From assembly GCF_029633865.1 (NCBI RefSeq), contig NC_079221.1, positions 5,052,594-5,116,593 on the forward strand: a stretch of 64,000 nucleotides of DNA, written 5' to 3'. The position numbers were made by a program, and so were the translations under genes. Source of the DNA: Lampris incognitus (taxonomy: Eukaryota > Chordata > Actinopteri > Lampriformes > Lampridae). The notes below the pieces were generated by a model. That model did not search any database, had not been told where the DNA came from, and was given only the letters and a program-made list of their open reading frames with translations. Below are positions 30,181 to 40,867 of this stretch, piece by piece; position 1 is the stretch's first letter, and each line of letters starts with the position of its first letter.

Positions 30181-30965
30181 CTCAAACTGTTGGCTTTGAT
30201 TAGTTGTGTGACAGCCTCACTACTTGGGGGAAATACTTGACCATTGCGTTGAAGTATTACGTATAGTACGCTGTTTTCCCGGAGGATTTGTAAATGCGTC
30301 ACCCTGAGGTACCTTTGTATAGTAACTCATGACACACGGCAAACTAGTGATTTTTCACAATCCCCTCAAGAAGTCTAGGATGGAGCTGGAACTAATTGGG
30401 TAGTAAAGGTTCAGATAAATCCAGCATACTACACAATACTGCGCACAACCATCACTTTCTAATACACATGTAGTGCCAGTTTCTCCCTTTTGTGTTTTAT
30501 TGCATTCCCTTCAAAAGGCCTGAATCATGCATTTTTTTCCCAGTACATGTTGCTGTATTTTATTTTAACCATTTTAGGGATGCAAATTAGTTCAGGCACC
30601 CTCTTGTGGTTAATGCAACTTCTGATTGCCATTGATGTGGAGTGTCGGGCTAATGAGCGTTATGGTTTTCAATTGAAAACCTTAGTGCTGCTGTATTGCC
30701 CCACTTGTGCAGATCGCTGTGATGAATAGCCATCGTTCGATACTTTAGTACATCGTCGCTAAATGAAGTCTTCTAGGTTAATTTTCAATTCCCCCCCCCC
30801 TTTCTCCTATCCACTTGAAATAAGCCAAAACGTTGGAACCCTTCAGCAGCTCTGATTCAGATTGATTGAATCCACTCGTGGCCACAGGGGGAGTCATTTC
30901 CCTGCATGGTGAGTGCAGTCAGCGCCGTACAAACTGCACTGTTGGGGGAGGGGGGGCAGCTCAGG
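30181..30965. other. Intergenic; no gene
   Basis: Unassigned DNA downstream of hat1. No metap1d exon was recognised. Confidence 0.45.
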
Positions 30966-31084
30966 GGGGGCGGGGCATGTGTAAATCAGTACTCGCGGTC
31001 TTAGAAATCTGTGCGCGCGCTTTATAGTCCGTGCCCTCGGGATTTGGCGCCAAATTCGGTCAAGTTGGAAACGTGTTCACGGAT

Positions 31085-31360
31085 AGTGTGATCCTCCCAC
31101 GCGCTACGTCCCCCCTGGTGAAACTCCTCACCGTCGGGTGAAAAGAAGCGGCTGGCGACTCCACGTGTATGGGAGGAGGCCGCACCCCACTCTTCCGAGC
31201 CGTCCCGGTCTCTGCTGCTCCACCCCTCCCCCTCCCCCCCCGCCGAGCCGGGAGGGCTGCAGACTACCACATGCCTCCTCCCATACACGTGGAGTCGCGC
31301 CAGCCGCTTCTTTTCACCTGACAGGGAGGAGTTTCGCCAGGGGGGGCGTAGCGCGAGGGA
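31085..31360. repeat. Inverted duplication of AFC-like SINE 3' halves
   Basis: The first half runs forward (TGATCCTCCCACGCGCTACG to ACTCCACGTGTATGGGAGGA), then the sequence turns round (CCCACTCTTCCGAGCCGTCC, CTGCAGACTACCACATGCCT, CCATACACGTGGAGTCG, CTTCTTTTCACCTGACAG). The result is a head-to-head palindrome of the SINE middle and 3' regions. Confidence 0.85.
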
Positions 31361-31764
31361 GGGTGCGCACCCTGACCTCAGCCTGACCTTGTCAACTCTT
31401 GGAAACGCCCCTGGACACTACACCGTGTGAGCGTGAAGTTATTCCTTTTTCCCAAAAACAAAACAAAACATTCCCAAAAATTATGTAAAAGCACATTTTT
31501 TTCCAAACTAAATGTTGTAGTATGACCAACAGGGGACCTCTTGTGGTTGAACTGAATTCGTTGGTGCTCCGCTGTGTGAGAACTTACTGCATATTTATCC
31601 CAATAAAACCTCCCCCAAGTTATGCCGAAGCCGTCTGTTAAACTACGTGCTGTAGTATAAACCACAGCAGAGCCTTGCTGCGGCAAGTGGTTTTGGAGAC
31701 GCTGCGCCGTGTGAGTGCAAATCTCTTTTCGCTGTTGCACCTTCTAGACGGTCCCTGCGCACTC

Positions 31765-32445
31765 GTCTCACTCTCACTGCTCACTCGTCTCACTCTCACT
31801 GCGCACTCGTCTCACTCACTGCGCACTCGTCTCACTCACCGCTCACTCGTCTCACTCTCACTGCGCACTCGTCTCACTCCCATTGCTCACTCGTCTCACT
31901 CTCACTGCGCACTCGTCTCACTCTCACTGCGCACTCGTCTCACTCACTGCTCACTCGTCTCACTCACTGCGCACTAGTCTCGCTCTCACTCGTCTCACTC
32001 TCACTGCGCACTCGTCTCACTCACTGCTCACTCGTCTCACTCTCACTGCGCACTCGTCTCACTCTCACTGCGCACTCGTCTCACTCTCACTGCGCACTCG
32101 TCTCACTCACTGCGCACTAGTCTCGCTCTCACTCGTCTCACTCTCACTGCGCACTCGTCTCACTCTCATTGCTCACTCGTCTCACTCACTTCGCACTCGT
32201 CTCACTGCTCACTCGTCTCACTCTCACTGCCCACTCGTCTCACACTCACTGCGCACTCGTCTCACTCTCACTCGTCTCACTCACTACTCACTCGTCTCAC
32301 TCACTGCCCACTCGTCTCACTCTCACTGCCCACTCGTCTCACTCTCACTCGTCTCTCACTGCGCACTCGTCTCACTCTCACTGCGCACTCGTCTCACTGC
32401 GCACTGCGCACTCGTCTCACTGCGCACTCGTCTCACTCTCGTTGG
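31765..32445. repeat. 22-bp VNTR (about 30 units)
   Basis: The unit is TCGTCTCACTCTCACTGCGC followed by AC, with 18-bp and truncated variants. Because many unit combinations are read in an open frame, long translated Ser-His-Leu-Thr-Arg repeats appear, but these are artefacts of the array. Confidence 0.95.
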
Positions 32446-32728
32446 CTGTTCATGAGACCGACGTCAGCGGCCCAGCTCGGAAGACGGCTAGTTTGGGTGA
32501 AAACTAGGTGGCCCGTGTTCGTTGTCTACCTTTCTACGGTGTTTTGACGGTCTTTCGCTTGTGAGTTCGAGTCTGTGAACGTGTTCACAGTTTTACCACG
32601 TTTTGAAATCCGAGGGCACGATTTACACATCCGGGGGCATGGACTCGTGATTCGACGGCACGGGTTAGAAACCGCGCTCACAGATTTCTAAACCGAGAGT
32701 ACCTCACGCGCCCGGCATGCGCCGACGG

Positions 32729-33321
32729 ATAACTCCTCCCCCAACCACCACGATGACGACGCATTCAGTTCAACCTCCTGTAATGGTGACGTAAGGTGGG
32801 GTGAAACGTCACAACTCCCAAATGCAGCAGGACGTCGGAGAATACTGAAGCCACGAGGAGATGGTCCGCCACACACACGCTTATTCTCGATGCCTACTGC
32901 GAACTACCGCGAGATTACCTGGTTCCGGCGAGACTTCGCGAGATGACGTCATCGGCACTGAGGCCTCTTAAAGAGACGGTACGTACTGAAGAGGGGACTT
33001 CTCTGACGTCACTCACCGCCTGTCGTGTTATTGTTCTGTAACCCTCACGCGCCCTGACAGACATAACTCCTCCCCCATCACCACGATGACGACGCATTCA
33101 GTTCGACTTCCTGTAATGGTGACGTGGCGGTGGGGTGACGCGACAAAACTCTCAAAGGCTGAAATGTAGCGGGATGTCGGAGAACACTGAAGCCATGAGG
33201 AGATGAGCTGCAGTACTCTCGCTTACCGCGAGATTACCTTGTTCCCGCGAGACTTCGCGAGATGACGTCATCGGCACTGAGGTCTCTTAAAGAGACAGTA
33301 CGTCCTGAACAGGGGACTTCT
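32729..33321. repeat. Direct duplication of a ~265-bp CpG/CRE-bearing block
   Basis: Block 1 (32729-33006) and block 2 (33063-33321) share AACTCCTCCCCCA, CACCACGATGACGACGCATT, CTTCGCGAGATGACGTCATC and CTTAAAGAGAC. Each carries a perfect CRE TGACGTCA and CGCGAGA motifs. The spacing suggests a tandem duplication or a pair of LTR-like repeats with little between them. No coding sequence is present. Confidence 0.75.
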
Positions 33322-34060
33322 TCTCAACTACTGACACAGCACCAGATTTACACATGGGTGTGCCCCCCCCCCTCCCCAGCTGAACTTTAAGACACGGAAG
33401 TGGCAAGTTGCTCTTTTATTTCAGGGCAGGAGGCTGCGTGCCGTGTCTGCGAAGCTAATGACGTCGTCAGGCTTCCTGTGGCAGGACGCCATGTCGGCAA
33501 ACGTATCCAGTCCTTGGAAATCCAAAGGGTTCGAAGTGTTGAGGTTGTGGAAACTGCTGAGACAGTCCGCAGGCGTCTGTGTTATCGTCACAAAGTTGTA
33601 CAAACTTGCGCTTTCCTCCAGACCACACAGTTGTGTTTATGGAAGCTTAATTAACCCCCCACCCCCACCCCACGCACGCACGCACGCACACACTCGCGCG
33701 TGCGCACAGAGCACTCTGCCTTGCAGTTTCATTCCAGGGCCACATGTGCGAGTGCACCTGCCTGTAAATACTCGCATGTGTGACACTCGTCCACACTCCC
33801 ACAGCACATTCAGGGAAAGGGTGTCGAGAACCCTCGAGGCTGGGACTGGTTTTTAAATGCTTAAGTGTCGTGGATTCAGTCCCATTTCGTAGTGCTGCAC
33901 ATAAGGAGATATATTTTCAGTATCAACTGAAATTGTGAGATTACGCTGAGTAGCTATAAATATGTTGCTCACGTTTTCTTCGATAATTGACAACTCTCGG
34001 TTCGTTATGGAGTGTTCACTGCAGGCGTTTATGGTCACAGCGGGAAGCCACCCAGTCCGG
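33322..34060. other. Intergenic; no gene
   Basis: Unassigned. A short GCAC repeat at about 33672-33705 and a poly-C run near 33363 are noted. ORFs lack domains. Confidence 0.45.
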
Positions 34061-34487
34061 CCCAGATAGCACGCGGATGTGGGCCACTTCAGGCAATGAT
34101 ACGGCACTGATGGCCTTCTTCTGGCCCTGACAAAATGGATGTGAGCCTGAAGTGGCCCACATGTATAATAGCAAATATGGCCCAAATACGGCAAATCAAA
34201 TGTGGGCCTTTTTTGGCAAAGATGCGGTGCTCTGGGCAACATGTGGTCTGGATGTGACCCTGAAGTGGCCCGTGTGGTAAAAGGTGAATATGGCCCAAAT
34301 ATCACAAAACAAATACGGGCCACCTTTGGCAAATATGTGGCACATGCAGCATTGCTATGGCTTGGTTCTGGCCCAGATCTGGCAAACAGGAGCGGACCAC
34401 CCAAGCAATCATTCCACGTGGTATGTGGGCCGGATGAAAGTGTCGGGTGTGGGACGGGTCCGGGCCACAGCAGTTTTGCTATGTGGG
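34061..34487 (+). mobile_element. CCCAGATAGC-end MITE, copy 1
   Basis: It starts CCCAGATAGC and ends GCTATGTGGG (inverse of the start with one change). The interior is built from recurring GGGCCA/TGGCCC and CAAATATG motifs such as CCTGAAGTGGCCC. It is the same element as at 40440-40867, 45843-46080 and (inverted) 46522-46941. No transposase is present, so it is non-autonomous. The superfamily is not identified. Confidence 0.82.
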
Positions 34488-35990
34488 GGGGGGGGGATCG
34501 GGCTTACGACCTTCTCTAACCTTTAGGCCACGGCTGCCCCCTTCACATGCAGTGTGATGAAGTCTAGAGGAACGGGGCAAGTCTCTCTCGCAGGTCTATC
34601 CGAGGCTGCTTCAGTGGGCCCAGCAGGGAGTGGGCCCTCGTACCGCGGCGTGGAAAGGGTTAGGGATGTGGATTTATGCCTTACACTTATATTGGCTTCA
34701 GTGATTCTCTCTCTCTTTCTCTCTCTCTCTGCCATTTCACATTTTTCCACTGAAAACAAGAAAAATGTGCAGTTCTTCAAGTCGTACCCATGTTCCTCCT
34801 TTTTTTCCCCTCTCCTGTGATGTTTTATTCAGGAGTGAATGTGTGCAGCTCGCGTCAAGGCGAGCAGAGAGAGAGGGGGGGGGGAGAGTTGTTGCCGGCG
34901 TACTGTGAAACGACCACAGCATCCAACCCCACTTGAGGATCTGGTTTCACCTGTTGGCGTGTCTGCTACTGTTACCTTATGGCGCCTCCCTACCCCTTCA
35001 TTGAGACAGACAGGGCCGGGAGTTTGGACCCGGGCCCGGGCTGTGCTGAGGGACCTGCTGAACATGATACCTGTGTGCAGGAACGCCGACGTCTTGGCTC
35101 CCGGGTTCCCAGGGGAGGGTTGAGGGGTTGTTGTTGGGTGGAGGTGGGGTGGGGGGGGGGATAAGGTTGGAGTCCCCCACCGCTGCTCTTCTTATCGTGT
35201 CCCCCCCTTCCCTTTTGTGCTCGGCGGCTGCCCTCGCACCCCGGGGGTCAGCGGAGCTGTCCTTATCCGCCGTGGCTGAGCCCGGGCGGACCCTTTCTCC
35301 GCCTAAACGGCTCCTCCTTTAAGGTGGCGCGCTGACAAGCGGGACCCAAACAGTGAAACAGAAACCGAGCTCGACATCTTTTAATGGTGTGTCAGGGAGG
35401 AGGGGGGGTGCGCGTGTGCGCATGCGCGTGGGTGGGGGTGTCGGACCGGTTTGAGATGGTGCTGCTGATATGGTAATGTGCTGTAGTGAGGGATTTGATG
35501 AAAGCGGTGTTGATAGCTCCGCAGCGGAGGTCCCCGGGGGCCGGTACAGAAGTAGTTCCCGGATCGATAAACATGCCAAGTTTCCTGTTCGCGGTTCGCT
35601 TTTTTTCTTTTCTTTTTCTTTTTTTTTTCTTTTTCTTTCTTTGGACAGCTGTTTATTTCAGCAGACTGCCTTCAGTTTCATCACCGCCGCGTCACACCAC
35701 AAACATTTGTCATCTCGCCGGCCATGCGGTTAATGTATGGATTCGGTGGAAATATGCACCCCCTCCTCCCCCCACCCACCGGCCCTCACATCTGCGCATG
35801 TGTGAAATGTTCAACTAAACAAGACACACGCTGACCGGAAGTTTAGCGAAATATGGAGCCAACGCTCAGTTAAAGATGATAGAAGATGAGGTGACCAGCC
35901 GTACTTTCTTTTCTTTTTTTTTTAAATACATCTGTTCTTCCTCGTGTGCTGTTTTTTCTTCTTCTAACATTCTTAAAAAGGCCATCTGCC
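34488..35990. other. Intergenic, CpG-rich in part; no gene
   Basis: The stretch 34960-35560 is GC-rich with Sp1-like GGGCGG boxes, but no exon with a recognisable product was found. A CT run lies at about 34707-34730 and a T/C run near 35600-35640. Confidence 0.45.
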
Positions 35991-36310
35991 GGCGTCCGGG
36001 TGGCGTAGCGGTCTATTCCGTTGCCTTCCAACACGGGAGGGTCGTGGGTTCGAATCCCCGTGTTACCTCCGGCTTGGTCGGGCGTCCCTATACAGACACA
36101 AGCGGCCGTGTGTGTGGGTGGGAAGCCGGATGTGGGTATGTGTTCAAGTGTGTCCTGGTCGCTGCACTAGCGCCTCCTCTGGTGGGTTGGGGCGCCTGTA
36201 GGGGGGGATCACGTGATCTTTCCACGCGCTACGTTTCCCGGTGAAACTCCCTGTCAGGTGAAAAGAAGCGGCTGGCGACTCCACATGTATGGGAGGAGGC
36301 ACGTGGTAGG
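35991..36310 (+). mobile_element. AFC-like SINE, copy F (3' truncated)
   Basis: Head GGCGTCCGGGTGGCGTAGCG, B box GGTTCGAATCC, core and CTCCACATGTATGGGAGGAG, ending near GGCACGTGGTAG without the usual tail. Confidence 0.88.
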
Positions 36311-36400
36311 GCGCTCACATCGTCTATACGTACAGGGCGCATGCGCTGTGCGGACATACACACTTTTTTTTTCACAGTCCGGTCGCGCCGACGCGTGCCT

Positions 36401-36471
36401 AAGGCCTACATTTCCCACAATCTTTGCGCGTCACTTTCCTTTTCCGCCGGAAGTTACGGAGTGTAAACAAC
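36401..36471 (+). promoter_or_regulatory. Promoter-like block: ZNF143-type and ETS sites
   Basis: TACATTTCCCACAATC at about 36407-36422 resembles the ZNF143/SBS promoter motif, and CCGGAAGT at 36447-36454 is a perfect ETS (GABP-type) site. Both precede an ATGGCG start at 36472. This pairing is typical of TATA-less housekeeping promoters, but occupancy and transcription are untested. Confidence 0.5.
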
Positions 36472-36678
36472 ATGGCGCTGTCCTCCGATGAGGAAGAAGA
36501 GCCGCCGTGTTGCCAGGCCGTGTCGGAAAGGAAAACCTCGCGGAGGCGGTATGTTCGACCTCTCAACGAAGGGGGGGGAGACAGAGAGGGGGAGTTCAGC
36601 GCGTCGGGGAGGGATTGGAGAAGTATGGATGACGCAAAACGTCGTCTCCGTACTGCATTGTTATTATCGTTATTGTAA
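36472..36678 (+). other. Candidate first exon / HARBI1-like N-terminus
   Basis: An ORF starting MALSSDEEEEPPCC and followed by RRRYVRPLNE resembles the acidic start and the RRRxWVxPLNE block at the N terminus of PIF/Harbinger (HARBI1-like) nucleases in fish. The ORF degrades after about 45 residues and no DDE core follows. It could be a Harbinger remnant, or the first exon of an unrecognised gene whose other exons I cannot see. Confidence 0.3.
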
Positions 36679-36862
36679 AAGTTGCAAAGCCACGAAGAAG
36701 AAACTAACGGAAGTTTCCGGTGCCGCACGAAACGCATGTCGACGTTCAACGTTTCATGCGGAGCCGTGGTTTGTTGTTATACCGGGGCGCGAACGCTAGG
36801 TGCGCGCGGACATGGGCACGCGGGCGTACGCTGAGGTCCGCTATTGCGTCATTTTGGTCCGT

Positions 36863-37246
36863 GGCGCCCGGGTAGCGTAGCGGTCTATTCCGTCGCCTTC
36901 CAACACGGAGGTTGGTGGTTCGAATCCCCGTGTTGCCTCCGGCTTGGTCGGGCGTCCCTACAGACACCATTGGCCGTGTCTGCGGGAGGGAAGCCGGATG
37001 TGAAGAGTAGGGTAAACCCCCCCTTCTTCTCCCCAGTCGCTGCTCCACCCCCTCTCTGCCGATCCGGGGGGTGCCCTGACCGACCAGAGGAGGCGCTAGT
37101 GCAGCGACCAGGGCCATTACCCACATCCGACCTCCCACCCGCAGACACGGCCAATTGTGTCTGTAGGGGCCCCTCGACCGAGCCGGAGGTAACACGGGGA
37201 TTCGAACCGGCGATCGCGGAATAGACCGCTACGCCACCCAGACCCC
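36863..37246. repeat. Palindromic AFC-like SINE (head-to-head)
   Basis: A forward head (GGCGCCCGGGTAGCGTAGCG, B box GGTTCGAATCC, CTCCGGCTTGGTCGGGCG) runs to about 36990. After a middle region the same head reappears inverted (GGAGGCGCTAGTGCAGCGAC, CAGACACGGCCAATTGTGTC, GGATTCGAACC, AGACCGCTACGCCACC). The arms are about 130 bases. Confidence 0.88.
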
Positions 37247-37249
37247 CCA

Positions 37250-37490
37250 GAGGAGGGTAATTGGCCAAGCACAAATTAGGGCGGAAAAAATGGGGGGGGG
37301 GTTACGGTCCGTGTGTGGTACATCAAGGCTATGAACTGGCCTGTTGTTTGCAGCCCTCCCGGCTCGGGGGTGGGGGGGGGGGAGCAGCCACCGGGACGGC
37401 TCGGAGGGCGGGGTGATTGGCCGGATATAACTGAGGAGGGGAAAAAAGGGGTGCGTGTGTATGTGGGGGGGGGGGGGTCCCCCCAAAAAA
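37250..37490 (+). mobile_element. AFC-like SINE 3'-end pieces
   Basis: GGTAATTGGCCAAGCACAAA and later CAGCCCTCCCGGCTCGGG, CCACCGGGACGGCTCGG and GATTGGCCGGATATAACTGA match the SINE 3' region twice, in the same orientation. These are likely part of the rearranged cluster with 36863-37246. Confidence 0.7.
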
Positions 37491-38035
37491 TCTATCTATT
37501 CCCATGTTCTATGTTGTGTTATTTTACTTGATTTTAATTAGGCTGCGTCCCTTTATTTTCTTCTTCCGCCAATCATTGTGTGTAGATGTCCCATTCTGTC
37601 CCCACGCCGTCCAGATAATAAACAGATTTCTCTTTTCAAAGGTTGTCCTGAAAACAAGCCCCCCCCCCCCCCCGTGTTGTGGTAAGGCAGACGGCAGGTG
37701 TGTGACACGCAGAGCCCGGTGCATGATGGATGGTTTCCAGCAGCGTACGAGCAGCGCCTGTTGTCGTAATCACACGTGTCAGGTAACTGATTGGCCGTCA
37801 TGAATCTTTCCCCTTAAATCAAACGCACATTGAGATGGATTTCAGTTCGGGTGACTGGAAACGGATTAGTGACGTGCATAATGTAGTAAATTTCATTATA
37901 GTGATTGACAGGGAGCGAATAGTCCCAATGCGAGACTCTTGTTTTCGGTCACAGCCGGGGTACATGTCGGCAGCCTGAGAGATATGACTGAGTCTTATTT
38001 ACCGCAGGGTTTCGACGCCGCTCAGTAGTCCGGGT
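37491..38035. other. Intergenic; no gene
   Basis: Unassigned DNA. Poly-C at about 37660-37673. Confidence 0.45.
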
Positions 38036-39165
38036 GAGGGAATCACAGAGAGGTGAATCGGTTCATCTGCACACGGCGATTACCAAGAGAGGAACCTCTC
38101 ATCACTCGTCTAAGTGACCTCTTCCAGGGGCGTAGCACAAAATTCTGGGCCCTATACATCAGGGGTCTCTGTGGGCCTCTTTTGTCTCTCACGCATCACT
38201 TTTTTTGTTTTCTAGCATACTGTACATTATTTACAGTCACAGCACATTATTTTAACCTGATTTAACCTAGCTTAACTATCTTGCAGTGATAGAAAACAAA
38301 AAGCGGTGGTAGTAGGAGTTAGCTAGCCACCTTTCTTTGGGAAGAAATTACTCCACAGTTGTTTTCCCTCAGCTCGCCTTCTCTCCCCCTTTCCTTTTCC
38401 GCGACCCAGATTTTGCTTTCTTTGGGGAAGACGCGACTCCGTGCTTGTATCAGCAGCCACTGGCGACAGGACGACATGAGCTGCGCTGAGAGACGCTCCT
38501 GAGGGGCGGACTAAACCATGTTGCACCTTCTGTAAGGGGCGAGAGGGGCCTCAGAAAGCCTCCACTATTTTCTTTAAGTCCCTCGACCGATGTGCTGAGC
38601 CAGTGTTAACTGACGTTATGACGCTAGTTAGAAATAAACATTTGCAAACCAGAACAAACTTTTAATTCAAGGCTTCCCGAGCCCCCTCCCCTCCTTCTGG
38701 GCCCTGGTAGCCCCTCCCCCCCCAGTACGACTCCGCTGACCTCTTCAGTCTCAACGGACTGCAGGTATCCCCACCCCTGCCCACTCCTTTAAGGATGAGG
38801 ATGTGCACATGCTTGATAGGGAGGAACGCTGGTTTGACCGGGGGGAGGCCATCAAAGAGGCCATCTATGTGAAGAGGGAACGACCATCCCTGAACCGGGG
38901 GTGGGGGTGGTGGGGGGCTAAGAGTACATCTGTCACCATCTTGCGATGCTGTGATTGCAACTCTTCCCCAGTCCTCTGTGAATAGTACACATGGCCATTG
39001 CAACTCGAGTAACACATGGCAACACATATTGTTAATCTAACAAACGCAACAAGGCCTATAAAACGTGAAATGTAAAAACAGAACCGAAAAGAACCATTGA
39101 AACGGTCCCAAACAACGACCAGGACTTAACTAGAACGACCGTGGGCGGGGTTTTAAACTCTATAT
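38036..39165 (+). pseudogene. Penelope-type GIY-YIG fragment, split by hAT
   Basis: The end motif (GGTTCATCTGCACACGG, CATCACTCGTCTAAGTG) at 38060-38124 and the C-terminal coding remnant (HMLDREERWFDRGEAIKEAI, KRERPSLNRG) at 38790-38905 match Penelope-like elements. The order and the motifs CAGTCTCAACGGACTGCAGG and CCCCACCCCTGCCC agree with the 9.6 kb copy. A hAT element interrupts it. Confidence 0.8.
38125..38738. mobile_element. hAT element with perfect 8-bp TSD
   Basis: The insertion begins CAGGGGCGTAGC and ends GACTCCGCTG. The octamer ACCTCTTC is repeated exactly at 38117-38124 and 38739-38746. Removing it rejoins the Penelope remnant (GTGACCTCTTC to AGTCTCAAC). GGGCCC lies near each end. 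There is no transposase. Confidence 0.85.
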
Positions 39166-39409
39166 CAGGGTTTCTCAACCCAGTCCTCAAGGACCCCCTA
39201 TCCTGCAGGTTTTCACTGTAACCCTGCATAGGGAGCCCTGCTTGTACTTACTCGACCAATCATCTCGCGGCACTTAATTATGCAAGGTGTGCAACGTCTG
39301 ACGAAATTCATTGCTGATTGGTTGAATAACTACAAACAGGCACCTGTTCAGGGTTGCAGAGAAAACATGCAGGATAGGGGGTCCTTGAGGACTGGGTTGG
39401 GAAACACTG
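39166..39409. mobile_element. Palindromic hAT MITE
   Basis: It starts CAGGGTTTCTCAACCCAGTC and ends GACTGGGTTGGGAAACACTG. Target octamers are CTCTATAT (39158-39165) and GTCTATAT (39410-39417). The arms share TCCTCAAGGACCCCCTATCC and CTGCAGGTTTTC/GAAAACATGCAG, making a long hairpin. Confidence 0.88.
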
Positions 39410-39417
39410 GTCTATAT

Positions 39418-39775
39418 TCTGTCAAGATAAATACCCAGCGGAGATATTAACGCGTTGCATATGTTAGTATGTCTATTAGGAAACGACCGACTCCAACATT
39501 AACATTTTAACGCCTTTAATACTGTTTTCCAAAGCAATTTAAAATGGCCGCTGTCCAACGCCTGTAAATACTGCGGCGCCTCGGTGGTGGTCGTGGCGCT
39601 TCTGGAACCAGACATGTTGGACATCATCCAAACTGGAGGACGCTAGTGTCTCTCTAGGACGGAAGCAATGAACGTCGCGAAGGAAATGACGCCAACCAAC
39701 ACACGGCATAACAAATTTGCATAAGAACCGGGTCGTTGGCGTGGGCGGTTATGTCACAGTATTGTTTGTGAGGGT
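39418..39775. other. Intergenic; no gene
   Basis: Unassigned DNA between the MITE and a Penelope-type end; it may be part of the older Penelope copy. Confidence 0.4.
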
Positions 39776-39885
39776 GGGACGCCTGCAGCCAGGTGAGACT
39801 GGAGAGGTCACTTAGATGATGGTGAAACGTTTCTGTCAATAAACCTTGTGTCCAGATGAACTGAGTCACCTTGCTGGGATTCTCT
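39776..39885. mobile_element. Penelope-type terminal remnant
   Basis: GGTCACTTAGATGATGGTGA, AACGTTTCTGTCAATAAACC and GTCCAGATGAACTGAGTCAC are the same end motifs as at 9.64, 19.2 and 50.9 kb, here in the opposite orientation to those at 38.06 kb. Confidence 0.6.
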
Positions 39886-39916
39886 ACCAGAGCTCAACAG
39901 GAGTGGGGTAGAGGGG

Positions 39917-40300
39917 GGCGTCCGGGTGGCGTAGCGGTCTATTCCGTTGCCTGACAACGCGGGGGTCGCCGGTTCGAATCCCCGTGTTACCTCCGGGTTG
40001 GTCGGGCGTCCCTACAGACACAAGTGGCCGTGTCTGTGGGTGGGAAGCCGGATGTGGGTATGTGTGTCCTGGTCGCTAGCGCCTCCTCTGGTCGGTCGGG
40101 GCGCTTGTTCATGGGGGGAGGGGGATAGCGTGATCCTCCCATGCGCTACGCCCCCCTGGCGAAACTCCTCACTGTCAGGGGAAAAAAAGTGGCTGGTGAC
40201 TCCACATGTATGGGAGGAGACGTCTGGTAGTCTGCAGCCCGAAGAGTGGGGCAATTGGCCAAGTACATTTGGGGAGATAAAGTGGGGTGGGGGGGGGGTC
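39917..40300 (+). mobile_element. AFC-like SINE, copy H
   Basis: Head GGCGTCCGGGTGGCGTAGCG, B box GGTTCGAATCC, core CGGGTTGGTCGGGCGTCCCT, CTCCACATGTATGGGAGGAG and tail GGCAATTGGCCAAGTACATT. A deletion removes part of the 3' CCCTCC region. Confidence 0.9.
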
Positions 40301-40439
40301 ATGGGGTATATCTTCGGGAAATATTTGATCATTTTAGTGCAATACTGATATTTTAATGACGTTAATATTTATACTTTTTTATCGATTTGAACAAATGCAA
40401 ATGGACATGCACAATTAGAATGGCCATGGAACCGTTAAT

Positions 40440-40867
40440 CCCAGACAGCATCCGGATGTGGGCCACTTCAGGCAGTGACGCGGCACTGGCGGCCTTCTTC
40501 TGGCCCTGACAAAACGGATGTGAGCCTGAAGTGGCCCACATGTATAATAGCAAATATGGCCCAAATATGCCAAATCACATGTGGGCCTTTTTGGGCAAAG
40601 ATGCGGTGCTCTGGGCAACATGTGATCTGGATGTGACCCTGAAGTGGCCCGTGTGGTAAATGGTGAATATGGCCCAAATATCACAACACAAATACGGGCC
40701 ACCTTTGGCAAATATGTGGCACATGCGGCGTCGCTATGGCTCGGTTCTGGCCCAGATCTGGCAAACAGGAGTGGACCGCCCAAGCGCCATCATTCCACGC
40801 GGTATGTGGGCGGGATGAAGTGTCGGGCGTGGGACGGGTCCGGCCCACAGCGGTTCTGCTATCTGGG
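40440..40867 (+). mobile_element. CCCAGATAGC-end MITE, copy 2 (best preserved)
   Basis: Starts CCCAGACAGC and ends GCTATCTGGG. The dinucleotide AT flanks both sides, a possible 2-bp duplication. Internal motifs are identical to copy 1. Confidence 0.85.

Larger units (their letters stand above)
30970..32705. mobile_element. Putative mobile element bounded by inverted ends
   Basis: The left end (about 30975-31075: GTGTAAATCAGTACTCGCGG, AGAAATCTGTG, GTCCGTGCCCTCGG, GAAACGTGTTCAC) recurs inverted at the right end (about 32575-32705: GAACGTGTTCACAG, CCGAGGGCACG, CACAGATTTCTAAACCGAG). Between them lie an inverted SINE fragment, a unique segment and a 22-bp VNTR. The family is unknown; it could also be two inverted copies of a smaller repeat. 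Confidence 0.5.

Noticed and set aside
31675-32507. Long ORFs of Ser-His-Leu-Thr-Arg repeats
   Set aside because: They are read through the 22-bp VNTR in several frames at once; no start context, splice site or domain supports a protein.
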